A stretch of DNA of 15,719 nt from Vairimorpha apis BRL 01 (taxonomy: Eukaryota > Microsporidia > Nosematidae). The translations under genes were made by a program, and so were the position numbers. The stretch covers positions 36,245 through 51,963 of the forward strand of contig KE647367.1 of assembly GCA_000447185.1 (NCBI GenBank). The letters are read 5' to 3'. Below the pieces are notes generated by a model. It searched no databases. It saw only the letters and a program-made list of their open reading frames with translations, and was not told the origin of the DNA. Shown here one piece after another: positions 1 to 10,290 of the stretch; positions within the stretch are counted from its first letter, which is position 1; each line of letters starts with the position of its first letter.

Positions 1-590
1 CTTTTACTTAGTGGGTCCATACATAGAACGAAGAGAAGAGGAGAAAGGCTATCGCCTTGAAGTATTCCTCTTTGAACTTCTTTGTTCAAAATTGTCCTGT
101 TATTAGATCTGATGTCTAAGTTCCATTTAGAAGTGATTAATTTCATAAACTTCGTTATCCAATCAGGTAGTCCTAACCGTTACATGCATTTGATTAAGTA
201 TTTGTGTGTTACAGAGTCAAAAGCCTTCTTTACATCAATCCATGCTGTTTTAAGACCAAAGTTATTGGCTTTATTGAGCATTATGTTAGTAAGCATTTGC
301 TCCTTAGCACCCAAAACTTTTCTCATTGTACCCATTTGATTGTCTGAAATCAATTTCCTTTCTTCCACCATAATCTGCATTACAGCAGTGACACATTTGG
401 TCGTCAGCTTGTACAAGTTAGACATGCAAGTGATAGGTCTAAAATCTTTGCCAGATTGTGGGATTCCTTTAGGTATTAGGTGAGTAATTCCTCTAAAAAA
501 CCATTCCTCGGGCTGTTCATTATCTAAACATATAGTTTTAATAACCTTGTACAGGTCATTATGGATTGTCGTCATTTTCTTGAGAATTTT
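1..590 (-). pseudogene. LINE copy A: non-LTR retrotransposon reverse transcriptase, 5'-truncated, one in-frame stop
   Basis: Reverse transcriptase of an RLE-type (R2/R4/Dong-like) LINE, which would copy element RNA at a nicked chromosomal target. Reading leftward from about 590, the frame carries the motif FRPITCMSNLYKLTTKCVT and then the catalytic motif A, WIDVKKAFDSV, with its Asp at 236-234. A TAA at 182-180 interrupts the frame. Immediately after it the same frame resumes with LGLPDWITKF and the RT motif QRGILQGDSLSPLLF (about 74-30), and stays open to base 1, so the break is a nonsense codon and not a frameshift. The YxDD box and the endonuclease lie outside the window. Similarity stops near 590, where AT desert begins, without the upstream WKAAGCDG motif that copy B has; 5' truncation is typical of LINE insertions. 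G+C is clearly higher than in the surroundings, which suggests a recent copy. The Met codon at 575-573 is not a real start. Confidence 0.9.
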
Positions 591-599
591 AAGCTTTAA

Positions 600-3400
600 A
601 TATTTATTTTATTATAATTTTTAAATTTAAATAAAGATTTTTTTTAAATAAAAAAAGTGTCTAATTAAAAACAATGTATTTAGTTTTATAAAAATTATTT
701 TTTTAATTGAATCTAAATAAAACAATTTAATTTTCAAATCAACAACATATAAATCTAGTTTTTTTATATCATATATAGCTGTAAAACATAGTATTAAATC
801 AAATAAAATTTTAATTAAGAAATAGTGCCTGAAAATAATGTCTTAAATATACTTATTAAAAAGTAACAAAGTTCTATTCTTCAAAATGTTTAACTTTAAT
901 AAATATAAAGAATAATATTTAACTTTTAAAAACACATAACAGATTTTTAAAAAATTTATTAAGTAATTTCGAAAAATATAATATAAAAATAGGATAGTTT
1001 GTGAATGAATATTTGAAAAAATTTATTGATTGATAATGAAAACATTAATATATTACATATTAATTTATATCATATGTGTTAAAATCGAATATTAAGTAAA
1101 AATAATCAAAATAATTATACTAATTTTCAACAAAAAAATAAAAATAAAAATAAAAATTTAATTTTTTAGTATTATTTTAGTGATTTTAATTTGATAAAAT
1201 ATTTATATAAAAGAAATAAAATATAATATAATTTGATAATAAAAAGCATATATTCAATCTATAATTAAAAAATTAAATACATTGTAAAAATAAGTTAAAA
1301 AATTAATATAAATAATGTATTTGATTAAGTAGTAAGTTTTTTTTATATAATTTATTAAAAAATACATTTATATATTTATAGAACTGATGTTTAATTTTTT
1401 TATTCTTGTTTATACATATTGAAAAAAATGTTATAAATGTTTTATATTTGATACAAAACGTCATAAAATTTAAATAATCGAAAATTAAATTTCATTTAGT
1501 CAATTAATACATACATAATGCAATATCAAAATATTTATCTGATATTATGTAACAAATTCGACAAAAAAATCAAGTATAAAATTAGTATATCAATTTGTTA
1601 ACAAACAGTGTATAATGAAAATAAAAAAAAGTAGATACGATTATAATTACAGACATAATGACAAGATCCAATAATTTATATATTTTTCAAGTTTAATGGA
1701 AAGAAGGGAAAAATTTTATTGTAAAATATGAATTAACTCATTAGATAACATACAAAAAGTCAGAGAAACTTAGTTACTGTGATAAACATGCAAATAAATT
1801 GGTTTTTCTATAATCGTAAATCATAAATAATAATATACGTGATAAAATTAAATGTTATAGAAATTAAAAGAAATTTAACACAGTAAAGTTCTTTTAATTG
1901 TTAAAAAATAAAGTACATTTAAATTATTTAATAAGAATATTTTATAGGGCAATCAGTTGAAAACAGAAGATACTAAATCAGCAAAAGTCGAAGTGTATAC
2001 TTAAAACCTACTTTTTTGTCAGAGTTGATGACAACATAATTAATACGAATAATTAATAGTTCTATAACTAAAAAATTATATTATATTATTTGAATTAACT
2101 GATAATTTATTTTAATAAATTTTAAATATTTTTTTACATAAAAAATTTTACTATTTTCCAAGAACATAACATGTATCATACATATCGCGAATTTATCTAT
2201 TTAGAACTGCATTTTTAACTATAATAAATTCCTATAATAAAAATAAATATTTTAAAATACGTTAAAAACCAACAAAAATTTTCGATTTTTATCATCTAAC
2301 TTAATGTTGATAATTTTTTAATTCAATTGGCATTTCATACTTGAAGTATAGTTAAAACTAAATAAATATTTAAAACAAAGCTGGTATTTTTTATGCTATA
2401 ATTATAAACTACTAATTCTTTTATTAAAACGCATAAAATGTAAAATGCATATTAATAAAAAAATCTAGATGTCAATTAATTTTTCTAAATATAAAATGTA
2501 CATATTGCACAATGTTCTTATATAGTATTGATTTTCAAACCTTTATATTATAAAAATCAATTTATTTTATTTGATTAGTTGATATTAAAGACAAGATATA
2601 TTTAAATCAAATTTATTTTTTATAATCCTATATTAATGCAATTCTTTATATTCATATATATATTTATTAAAAACAAAAAAGTAAAATCATAAAATATATC
2701 AGACAAAAAATGATTTCTAGATAATATAATTTTTAATATATTTGTTGAAAAATGAAATATTTAATCATATTTGATTAATTAGTTCTATAATAAACCAAAA
2801 CTGTGCAATTTTAATAATTCTTTTACAAATTTTAATAATAAAGAAAAAATTATATTATTTAATGTATCATATAAGTTGATAAATACAATTTGAATATTGA
2901 AAAAATATATTAGTTCATGTTACAATATTATTACAGAGAAATAAAAAACCAACACAGTAAGAATAAACATGCTCAATCAAATATTATATGAATAAGGTCT
3001 TTCTGATTATAATTTAATCTGTAAAGTAATTGACTGTTAGAAACTTTATCTTTATAGCTTATTTTTAATATATAGTTATGTAAAAAAAACTTTTTATATC
3101 ATTTATTGTAAAAAATTAATATAATCATTAAATTAATATTAATTATAATGAATTGTATAATTTTTAAATAATTTTTCATAAAATTGTGTTTGTAATCGTA
3201 ACATTTTTTATTAAAAAAATTTTATATGGTAAAGTCTTTACAAAGTAAATTAATATTTTGTGTAACTTAATGTAAAAATTTATACCGATTTTTTATACTA
3301 CAAAATTAATACGATGTATTGATGTTTGAAGTTGAAGTTTAATAATTCATTAAACCAAAATAAATTAGGTCTTCAAATGTTTTAATAATTGAAGGTAGAG
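600..3400. other. AT-rich desert, no gene seen
   Basis: About 2.8 kb of nearly pure A/T sequence with stops in all six frames at short intervals. I see no protein motif, tRNA-like fold, LTR or splice-supported exon. Slightly less AT-rich patches occur around 1950-2040 and 2940-3060, but nothing in them matches the LINE or gypsy motifs found elsewhere. It may be very old decayed transposon sequence; this cannot be shown by eye. Confidence 0.7.
1134..1157. repeat. (AAAAAT)4 simple repeat
   Basis: Four consecutive AAAAAT hexamers preceded by extra A residues. This is a low-complexity repeat of the kind expected in strongly AT-biased DNA, with no sign of function. Confidence 0.8.
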
Positions 3401-6400
3401 ACAAAAATGGTGTCAGAAAAACAAAAATTTAAAGAAAGCTGTTGATCAAACCATGGAGACAAAACTAATACCATTAAACACAAAATAAATCAAAAATTAT
3501 ATTGTATGCACACACTAACATTGTATCACCAACAGATTGTTATGAAAATTTAAAGTCTAAGGTGTCAAAGTGGATTAAAAAGAGCTTATATATTAGTCAT
3601 ATCCAATTTTTGTAGAATGTCAAAAGGTGGTTAAAATAAAGCTAAAGATTTTTTAGTAGTTAATTTAACATTAATGGAGATGTCAATTAATTCGTGAGAG
3701 AGACTAGAAATGAGTACAACCAATAAACGAAATTAATGTAAAATACTAGAGTTTAATTAGTAACACAGAAAAAAGAAGAACACCATCAAAAAAATTATAG
3801 AGAAGTGTAGTTTATAAGTAGATATCATTTATAAATAAATTCATAAAAATATCAAGAATTATTTTTTTAAAGAAATTAAGAGTTGAATATGTAAAAAAGA
3901 AGATTATTTCCTTGAAGGTTGATGTCCTTAAATTTAACGATGATCAATTCATTGAAAGTTATATAAATGAAAAAAAAATTTGTAATATCAAAATAGCATG
4001 AATATTACAGATGGTATACATTTACTAAAAAAATGTCATTATAAAAAGAGTAAATATTAATATAGAGGAGGTAGTCTTAAAACTATTAAAAGTCTGAATG
4101 GCAAAGTGAAACTTTTAAGTTAGGTTAAAAACTTGAAAAGCTTTTAGATAAAGAAAAAGCTGAAGGTAAGAAGATTATGTGTGAATTAAACCTAAAAATT
4201 TGTTTACACTTATGACATATCCGAAGCTATAGGTTTCTTCTCTAAAATAGTGCATTTTTTACCAAGAAGATGGAGGTTATCCAAAAATGTAAAGAGTATA
4301 GACAATACAGCCAAAGCCTCTGGTTATAAAGAATAAATTTCTATATACAACTTGGAAATCCCAAAAAGTTGACCACACGGTAGAAAAGAAAAGATAAAAT
4401 CGTTTTAGTCTACTTTTTGGAACAAACTTGATTGCATTAATGAATGCAAGTTTTTAGTGAGTATCTCTTAGACTATCTTTTTAATCTGAAGACCAAATTA
4501 TTTTCCCAGCACACCCTAAATTTCAAGATATTAATTAATATCTCCTGAATTGGAAAGCAGCCGGATGTGATGGTATCAACAACTTTTTATCAAGAAATGT
4601 ATTATATTACACCTGTTGCTCTATACCATATAAATGGTGTATGTTTTGGTGAAAATACACCCGAAAGTTGGTTCACAAATGAATAACCTACTCGATCCCA
4701 AAAGGTACGCAAACATGTGGTAATGACTTCAGACCTTTCACATGCATGTCAAATCTCTAAAAACTTACAAACAAATGTACAATTAAAGTTATGAAATTGG
4801 TTGTAGAGAGTAGAGAATTTCTAGCAGAAAATCAGCTTGAAGCAGTGAGATTAGTTTAAAGAACTAAGGATTAAGCTATGTTAAACATATCCATCAATAA
4901 TTAGAATAATAACCTCTTTAAAACTATGCGTATTGATGTAAAAAAGAATACGACTTAGTTGACAATCATCTCTTGTCATACATAAAGAGACCGAATTTTC
5001 TTTTTTATACAGCAGAATTTTACGAGCAACAATAAAGCAGTGGAAAATTGATATAATATCAAGATAAAAAATAATTTAAGAGAGAAATAAGAAAGAGTAA
5101 TATTTCATAAGGATAATGATTGTCTTCTCTTTTGTTTATTATATGTATGAATCCTTTAATCATAAACATAACTTTAAGTATTTAAATTATGTGTACGAAT
5201 AGACAGACACTCAGTTTTTTGTAACAAATCATTTTTTATTTATTATCATAAACACGTGACAGAAAATCATATAATCTTAAATCTAAGATAAAAGAAACTA
5301 AAAATTCTTTTAACAGTTAAGTAGAAGTTAATCGAAAAATATCTTCGATTAATTACATCATGTGTGAAGAGAAGCCATTATACTAGAAGGTTTAAGGTAA
5401 CAAAGTTTAGGTATCATTAAGAATTTATTAAGTGTTATCAAAATAGAGACATTCATAAAGTTTAAAATTGTGATTTTTAAAAGAGTTGTAAGACTATGAA
5501 TGACTAAATTGCATGGTGTCAATATAATAAATTTCATCAACGAGTATAAAATCTCGGTCATTATTTACCATAAAGATTTTAAAAATTAGAACCAAAGAAT
5601 AATAACATCGATTTTGAAATTCACCAGGAGCTAATAAAGCAATATATCTACTTACAGTCAACATAAAAGGAGAGATTCTACCTGCCGAGGTATTAATTAG
5701 GAAGAGGATTTACATGTGTTAAACACAAGAGTGAATACATGTTACTTAACATGTTTAACTTTCTTAATGAGCAGAAGAACGTTAAATAGACATGCTAAAT
5801 ATTGAAATTGAATTTGAAATCAAATAGCAAATCATAATTTTTTATGAATAATAAAATATTTGTGTCAAAGTACAAACTTTTGAATATAGTTAATTTGAAG
5901 ATGCTAATTATAGTCCAGCATGAGATTTTTAAAACAAAATTTAAAAGAAAATCATAGAAAGTAATTTTAAGTTTATACCACAAATTAATGAGAATAAAAA
6001 AACTTCTCAGAATGGTTAATTAAAAGAAAATCGGACCAGATCTAAAGCAATGTATTGCGTCCTACAAGATAGAAACATATTCTATGAACAGGTGAGACAA
6101 TTTCTTCAATGTAGATCTTGTAGAAAGACGATATATCATCTAGCTACCAATAGTGATCGAATGTTAGGATTACTTTTGTAAAAAACGTACAGAGGTAGTT
6201 AGATGCATACATCATTTGCTATAAAAATATGTTTTTATAAAAATTAAAATAAAAAAATTAAGCAGTACAGAAAGTGGTGTTTAATGACAAAATCGAGATA
6301 AGAATGAGCAAAATGATATCGACAGATTTTAAAGTAAATCATTACAAGTCTAATATTTTTGTCTTGAATAGAAAGAATAAGAAATTTTAATTGTTGAGGT

Positions 6401-6659
6401 CGGCATTACTAACCAAGACTTTCTCGATATTTTTGAGAATAAAAAATTAAGAAAGTACGATCTTCTATTTAATGTGATAAATATCATATTAAATTCTAAA
6501 ACATAAATTATTCTTATGTAACGACACGAGATGGTATAATCACGAAAACTATACGAAATTAATCATAAGGCAGAAATTGTACCTTCTTTATAAACTTATA
6601 GTAAGTCTGTGGTGCTGAATAAGACATTTGAGAGTATCTATCTTGAAATAAAAAGGTAA
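3400..6659 (+). pseudogene. LINE copy B: near full-length, heavily decayed RT-RLE retrotransposon
   Basis: Domains can be read in order across shifting frames. The N-terminal part has open stretches at 3478-3612 and 4190-4333 (the latter with YDISEAIGFFSKIVHFLPRR). The RT begins with WKAAGCDGIN at 4551. SIPKGTQTCGNDFRP begins near 4692, followed by FTCMSNL, a stop, and KLTNKC. Motif A (RIDVKK) has its Asp at 4935-4937. The region matching QGDSLSPLLF in copy A is at 5080-5160, with its Gln and Asp replaced by stops. The C-terminal motif RFYLPR, then a TAA, then LGRGF lies at 5673-5711, with VKHKSEYMLLNMFNF after it. A zinc-knuckle frame open at 6020-6178 has CRSC at 6110-6121, His at 6137 and LATNSDRML. 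The RLE has KSNIFVLNRK near 6346, then IVEVGITNQDF after a frameshift near 6384. The product end is at TAA 6657-6659. The N-terminal limit is uncertain, so the start is approximate. Confidence 0.85.
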
Positions 6660-7770
6660 TGATGCTGAAGATAATAGGGGGAATGCACAATGGAGAAGTC
6701 AATTTAATATAAATATTTTATTAAATGAAAACAATGTATCTTATATTAATTACTTGTACAAAATATTAGATTCTGAATTTTCTTAACCAATATAGAATAT
6801 GAGATAGAAGAAACCCACATAATAAGTAATGTTTCTGAGCAAGATACTAGTTAAATATTAAAGAGAATTGAAATTAAAATAATTAAAATATTAAATATTC
6901 AATTGTTTTTAATAAAAAAAATAATCTATACATGCAATAATAGAAATCATAATATGTAAAGAATAAAAAAGGTGTTAAATTTAAAAATAATCATTTACTT
7001 TGACTTTTGTCAATTATTATTGTTTATGTATTTAATTTTATGTTAATTAATTATAAGCAATTAAAATATATTTTTTATCAATATATGATAATCAATATGA
7101 AATTATAAAAAATTAAAAATATTTATTTGTTAAAGTTACAATTGATTAAAGAAAATAATAATAATAATAATTGTTATATACTTATTTGATAAATGATAGA
7201 ACAAAATTTCTTGTTTAATTAAAATTATATATAGAAACAAAAGGTTTATATACTTTGATTTTGATGCTTTAATAAAAATTTTATATAAATTGTACATATA
7301 TATTATATGTAAATAGTTTCACCTCTATAAATTTTAAGGATAAATAAGAACTGAGGTTTAATTTTGGATGAAATAAAAAATAATTTTTTAAAATATTAAT
7401 ATATATGATATTAAATAGTAAAAAATAGGTTTAAAATTTTGAATCTTAATATTTATAAATAAAATTTTAAATAAAAAGTATATATTCGTATTAAAAGAGA
7501 ATAAATAAAAAATAAACAAACAGATTTTGAAAATTAAGAATAAAGTCTTTTGAACATGAAACTTAACTATAAAAGTTTTGTTTAATATTTATTAAGCAAA
7601 ATAATGGTTATACTTAACTTATTATGTCAAGTATTATTAAAATCAAAAAAAATTTCTAAAAATTTTCTTTTTTATGGAACGAAAAAAACAGTAATTGTGC
7701 TAAGATAAAAGTTAGGAAAATAAGCCAAATATTTAGATACAATTTAAATTTAACCTTTTAATTCTTGTTT
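6660..7770. other. AT-rich desert after LINE copy B
   Basis: About 1.1 kb without a gene. The first 60-80 bases, including a short G-rich stretch near 6676-6684, could be the 3' untranslated tail of LINE copy B, but no poly(A) or tail repeat marks an end. The rest is A/T-dominated with stops in all frames. I see no RNA gene or LTR in it. Confidence 0.6.
7154..7171. repeat. (AAT)6 microsatellite
   Basis: Six AAT trinucleotides in a row inside AT-rich DNA. A simple microsatellite, probably from replication slippage. Confidence 0.85.
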
Positions 7771-7774
7771 TAGA

Positions 7775-7883
7775 ATAAAACACATGGATTACAAAACTTT
7801 TGAACAATAGAGAATGAAAATTGCCAAAAGGAGAAAAGCAAACGGGTAAAGTGAGTTTGAATTAATACCAATAAATATGGTAT
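7775..7883 (+). pseudogene. Possible LINE RT fragment directly upstream of the gypsy 5' LTR
   Basis: A frame reads LPKGEKQTGKVS and then, one base-shift on, EFELIPINM up to the LTR boundary. This lines up with IPKGIPQSGKDFRPITCM in LINE copy A and SIPKGTQTCGNDFRP in copy B: PKG, Q, (T/S)G(K/N), (D/E)F and I are in the same order and spacing. The patch is less AT-rich than the desert before it. No further RT motif is visible upstream, and downstream it would be cut off by the LTR. The match is short and needs one frameshift, so it could be chance. If real, it is a fourth LINE remnant interrupted by the gypsy insertion. Confidence 0.4.
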
Positions 7884-7884
7884 T
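7864..7884. repeat. Short inverted repeat at the gypsy insertion point
   Basis: AATACC (7864-7869) and GGTATT (7879-7884) are exact reverse complements separated by nine bases, ending on the first base of the LTR. It may be chance in AT-rich DNA, or a feature of the integration site. Confidence 0.35.
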
Positions 7885-7919
7885 GTGGTATCTTCACCAC
7901 ATATTAATTTATCTTTTTT

Positions 7920-7953
7920 AATTTATTCTTACGATTTCTAGAAAGAATAAATT
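7920..7953 (+). promoter_or_regulatory. Conserved 11-bp-stem hairpin in the left LTR
   Basis: AATTTATTCTT (7920-7930) pairs perfectly with AAGAATAAATT (7943-7953) around the 12-base loop ACGATTTCTAGA. All 34 bases are identical in the right LTR (11760-11793), while flanking LTR sequence differs. The role is unknown; an RNA-structure, termination/polyadenylation or protein-binding function is possible. Confidence 0.6.
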
Positions 7954-7961
7954 TTAAAAGA

Positions 7962-8056
7962 AATAAGAGAATTGATGGTAATCAGAATATGAGCATGGAC
8001 TTTCATAAGAATAAGAGAATGGATGGCATAATAGTAAGAGGATGGATTATCATAAA
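7962..8056 (+). repeat. 48-bp imperfect tandem duplication inside the left LTR
   Basis: Unit 1 (7962-8009) and unit 2 (8010-8056) both begin AATAAGAGAAT and contain GATGG, a TAAT/ATAAT core, GAG(C/G)ATGGA and end in ATCATAA or TTCATAAG. The right LTR has only one unit, most like unit 2. The two units have diverged, so the duplication is not very recent. Confidence 0.75.
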
Positions 8057-8110
8057 AATAAAAGCATTATATAAAACTTTTTAAAGTTTAAATTCCTACT
8101 AAGGGGATAC

Positions 8111-8685
8111 GACATCTTGAATTCAAAGAAGAAATCAAAACAAACATTAGATGAAGATGTCGATATAGAATGTGTAGAATTAGAAGACCAGATACTAGGA
8201 CAGTCTGTGAAGTTCAAAGAAAAATAGAACGTATTAAGGATATAGGTCAAGTAAACATCTTAGAATGGTTTAAAGACTTTAAAACATCAATGAATAAAAC
8301 AATTGGGCACAAGAAAACGTGACATTTATTTTAAGAAATCTAATTAAAAATAAAGAAATCAAATTCGATATATTTAAAAAAGACTATAAAGAAATAAAGA
8401 ACGAAATTATTCGACTTAAATATCTAAAAAGCAGTTTGGATTCTTATGATAAAGAAATTAGATAAAACTTTTCAAACTAATTATAGTAAAATCTCCGAAT
8501 ATCTACAGGAGTTAGAAACTACTTTAAAAATCTATGCTACAATAACTAAAATTCTTAAAATGAAAGTAGCGAGAAAATTAAATGATCTTTTCATCAAGAA
8601 TTTAGGGATAGCAACTAAAATGCACCTAATTCAAAACGAGAAAGATGAAGATTACGAAACAATTTATAAGTACCTATCAAACTAA
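8111..8685 (+). pseudogene. Gypsy gag (capsid-like) remnant
   Basis: Gag would form the particle that packages element RNA. The reading frame changes three times: 8111-8224 (SKQTLDEDVDIECVELEDQI), then IERIKDIGQVNILEWFKDFK in the next frame to a TGA at 8320-8322, then AQENVTFILRNLIKNKEIKF to a TAA at 8463-8465, then the frame from about 8446 (NYSKISEYLQELETTLKI) to 8685. WFKDF followed by a tryptophan-containing NWAQE segment resembles the helical capsid start of Ty3/gypsy Gag, but this is resemblance by eye. No CCHC zinc knuckle is visible here or in 8686-8865. The identification rests mainly on position between LTR and protease, and on a second diverged copy after the right LTR. Confidence 0.75.
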
Positions 8686-8865
8686 GAGAAAAGACTTCTG
8701 AATTTATCTCTAGAAGATGAGACTAGTAAATGAGCATAACAACTTTAAATTTTGAGAAAACAAAAAATACCATACAAAATTTAAAAATATTAGAACCAAA
8801 AACTAGGAAAGAAAAAATTTTAAATCAGACATCCAAAAAAAGAAATTAGAAGTGTAAATTCTAAA

Positions 8866-9270
8866 GTGGAAGAAGAGTTGATAAAGAAATCATTTAAAAG
8901 AAAATATAATGCGATGATACAAGAGCCTGTAACTAAAGTCGATGCGATTTATTGTTTCTTCAAATTCAATAATGATAAGGTAAAAATCTTAATTGATAGT
9001 GGATCAACACGGAATATTATAAGTAAAGAATTTGTAAAAATATTTAACTTACAATAAAAAGAAGACGAAGAAGTTTCTCTAACATTAGGAAATTCCGAAT
9101 TAATGAAATTAAACAAAACAGTGACGAAAGCATTAACTCTTATTAATACAGACAAATTTTTTAAGGTAAAAATTTTCTTTGCTAGTAAACACCAGATGCC
9201 TTAGTATTCGGAAACAATTTTCATACAGTCTACAATAGTATTATTAATTACAAAAACTGAAAATTAGAAG
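8866..9270 (+). pseudogene. Gypsy protease (retropepsin) remnant
   Basis: Retroviral-type aspartic protease that would cleave the polyprotein. The active-site triad is in KILIDSGSTRNIISKEFVK, with the catalytic Asp at 8995-8997; DSG in place of DTG is a known retropepsin variant. A TAA at 9055-9057 breaks the frame, which then continues unchanged (VSLTLGNSELMKLNK...) to a TAG at 9202-9204. A frameshift there puts ALVFGNNF in another frame; it corresponds to the I-L-G-x-(D/N)-F motif late in the fold. The following stretch to about 9340 is the protease-RT linker, again with frame changes. Nearby ATG or GTG codons are not convincing starts, because the domain would be part of Gag-Pol. Confidence 0.8.
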
Positions 9271-9340
9271 CAAGTGGTATTATTATGGATATATATAGAA
9301 CCGAAATAAATAAAAACTGTGATATTAACGAGATAGATAA

Positions 9341-10290
9341 ATTTTACACGGCGTCGGAAAGAAAAATAATGACAAATTTTTAGAAAAACATATAAGAAAA
9401 TATAAACAAAAATTTAATATAGAGGTAGAGGTAGATAAGGACCCGGTGAAAATCAAATTAATTAAGGAAATAGTGACAACAAAACTAAAAAACTATCTGG
9501 TTCTACAGAGATTTAAAGAATCTGCAAAAGAAGAAGTGGAGTGTCTTTTTTTAGAACGAGTTATAGAAACTACGGAAAGTAGAATGGTAAGCCCGGCATT
9601 TTTGATACTAAAGAAAAATGGAAATGTGAGATTAGTAGTGGATTATAGGGAAATAAACCAACATATATTAGACGAATTTTGTGTAATTCTAAAAGTTTTG
9701 AAAAATATTAAAAACATCGGAAAACAAGCATTATTTTTACAGATCGACTTAACAAATAGTTTTAATCAAACACCACTACACGAAATCAGTCGAAACATGA
9801 CATCATTTATATTGCTGAATAAGGTATACAGTTATTCTAGAATTTCTTTTAGGTTTAAAACTTGGGCCAAAATATTTTCAAAAAATTATACAAGAAATAT
9901 TAGCAGATATTGCAAACTGTTTTGTTTATATAGACGATATAGTCACATACGCACAAAATGAGGAAGAGCATAATAAGAATTTGAAAACAGTTTTTTATAG
10001 GTTATTAAAAAAATGTAGAAATTAATTTTGATAGATCAAAATTTTATGAAAAGGAAAATTTTTTTTAGGATATAATATATCAGAAAAAAGAATTAAACCA
10101 GAACTGAAAAATTTAGAAAATAAAATTTTTGATACTAACATTCGAACAAAGAAACATTTTTAAAAATTAATAGGAGTTATCAATTAACATCGTCCATTTA
10201 TATTAAATTTAAGCACAAGAATTATAAAAATTTCGGACTTGTTAAAAGAGGATCAAATTACGTTTACAAAGGAACATAGAAAGATAATAC
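9341..10290 (+). pseudogene. Gypsy reverse transcriptase remnant
   Basis: RNA-dependent DNA polymerase of the element. The frame is open for 206 codons (9341-9958), the longest open stretch in the window. It carries VSPAFLILKKNGNVRLVVDY and REINQHI (template and primer grip region) and motif A FLQIDLTNSFNQTPLHE with the catalytic Asp at 9746-9748. A frameshift near 9850 moves the rest to another frame: LGLKLGPKYFQ and the active-site box FVYIDDIV, with both Asp codons intact at 9933-9938. That frame ends at TAA 10023-10025. Further on, FFLGYNISEKRIKPE and KLIGVIN (thumb/connection region) are readable with more breaks. All catalytic residues survive, so inactivation is by frame damage only. 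Confidence 0.92.

Larger units (their letters stand above)
7884..8110 (+). repeat. Left (5') LTR of the gypsy element
   Basis: Begins TGTGGTATCTTCACCA and matches the right LTR, which begins TGTGGTATATTCACCA at 11717. Shared blocks in the same order are the hairpin region (7920-7953), the AATAAGAGAATGGAT block, ATAATAGTAAGAGGATGG, AAAATAAAAGCATTATA, and AAGGGGA near the end (8101-8107). It is about 40 bases longer than the right LTR because of an internal duplication. The exact 3' end is unclear, since the sequence after AAGGGGA differs between the copies. LTRs of this family carry the promoter and the polyadenylation signal; no convincing TATA box or AATAAA can be singled out in such AT-rich DNA. 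Confidence 0.9.

Noticed and set aside
82..339. 85-codon plus-strand open frame
   Set aside because: It is antisense to LINE copy A, whose motifs are unmistakable on the minus strand; no recognisable protein.
3361..3375. TAAATTAGGTCTT shared with 13722-13734, first taken as the 5' end of two LINE copies
   Set aside because: At 13700 the frame reads RLYLHQSKLGLGL, a C-terminal LINE motif, so the two places are not equivalent. The 13-base match is probably chance.
600..3400. tRNA or CRISPR-like array in the AT desert
   Set aside because: No T-loop consensus, cloverleaf or regularly spaced repeat could be found by eye.
4432..4449. Inverted repeat TTGCATT-AATG-AATGCAA
   Set aside because: Within decayed LINE coding sequence (WNKLDCINECKF); no counterpart in copy C and no following T-run.
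5737..5754. Palindrome ACATGTTA-CT-TAACATGT
   Set aside because: It lies inside the readable coding block EYMLLNMF of LINE copy B; probably incidental.
5358..5983. Two minus-strand open frames (5358-5561 and 5795-5983)
   Set aside because: Both are antisense to LINE copy B, low-complexity and without any motif.
8050..8250. Minus-strand open frame
   Set aside because: Antisense to the LTR end and gag start; composition is a reflection of the gag strand.
8949..9155. Minus-strand open frame
   Set aside because: Antisense to the gypsy protease, where the DSG motif fixes the coding strand.
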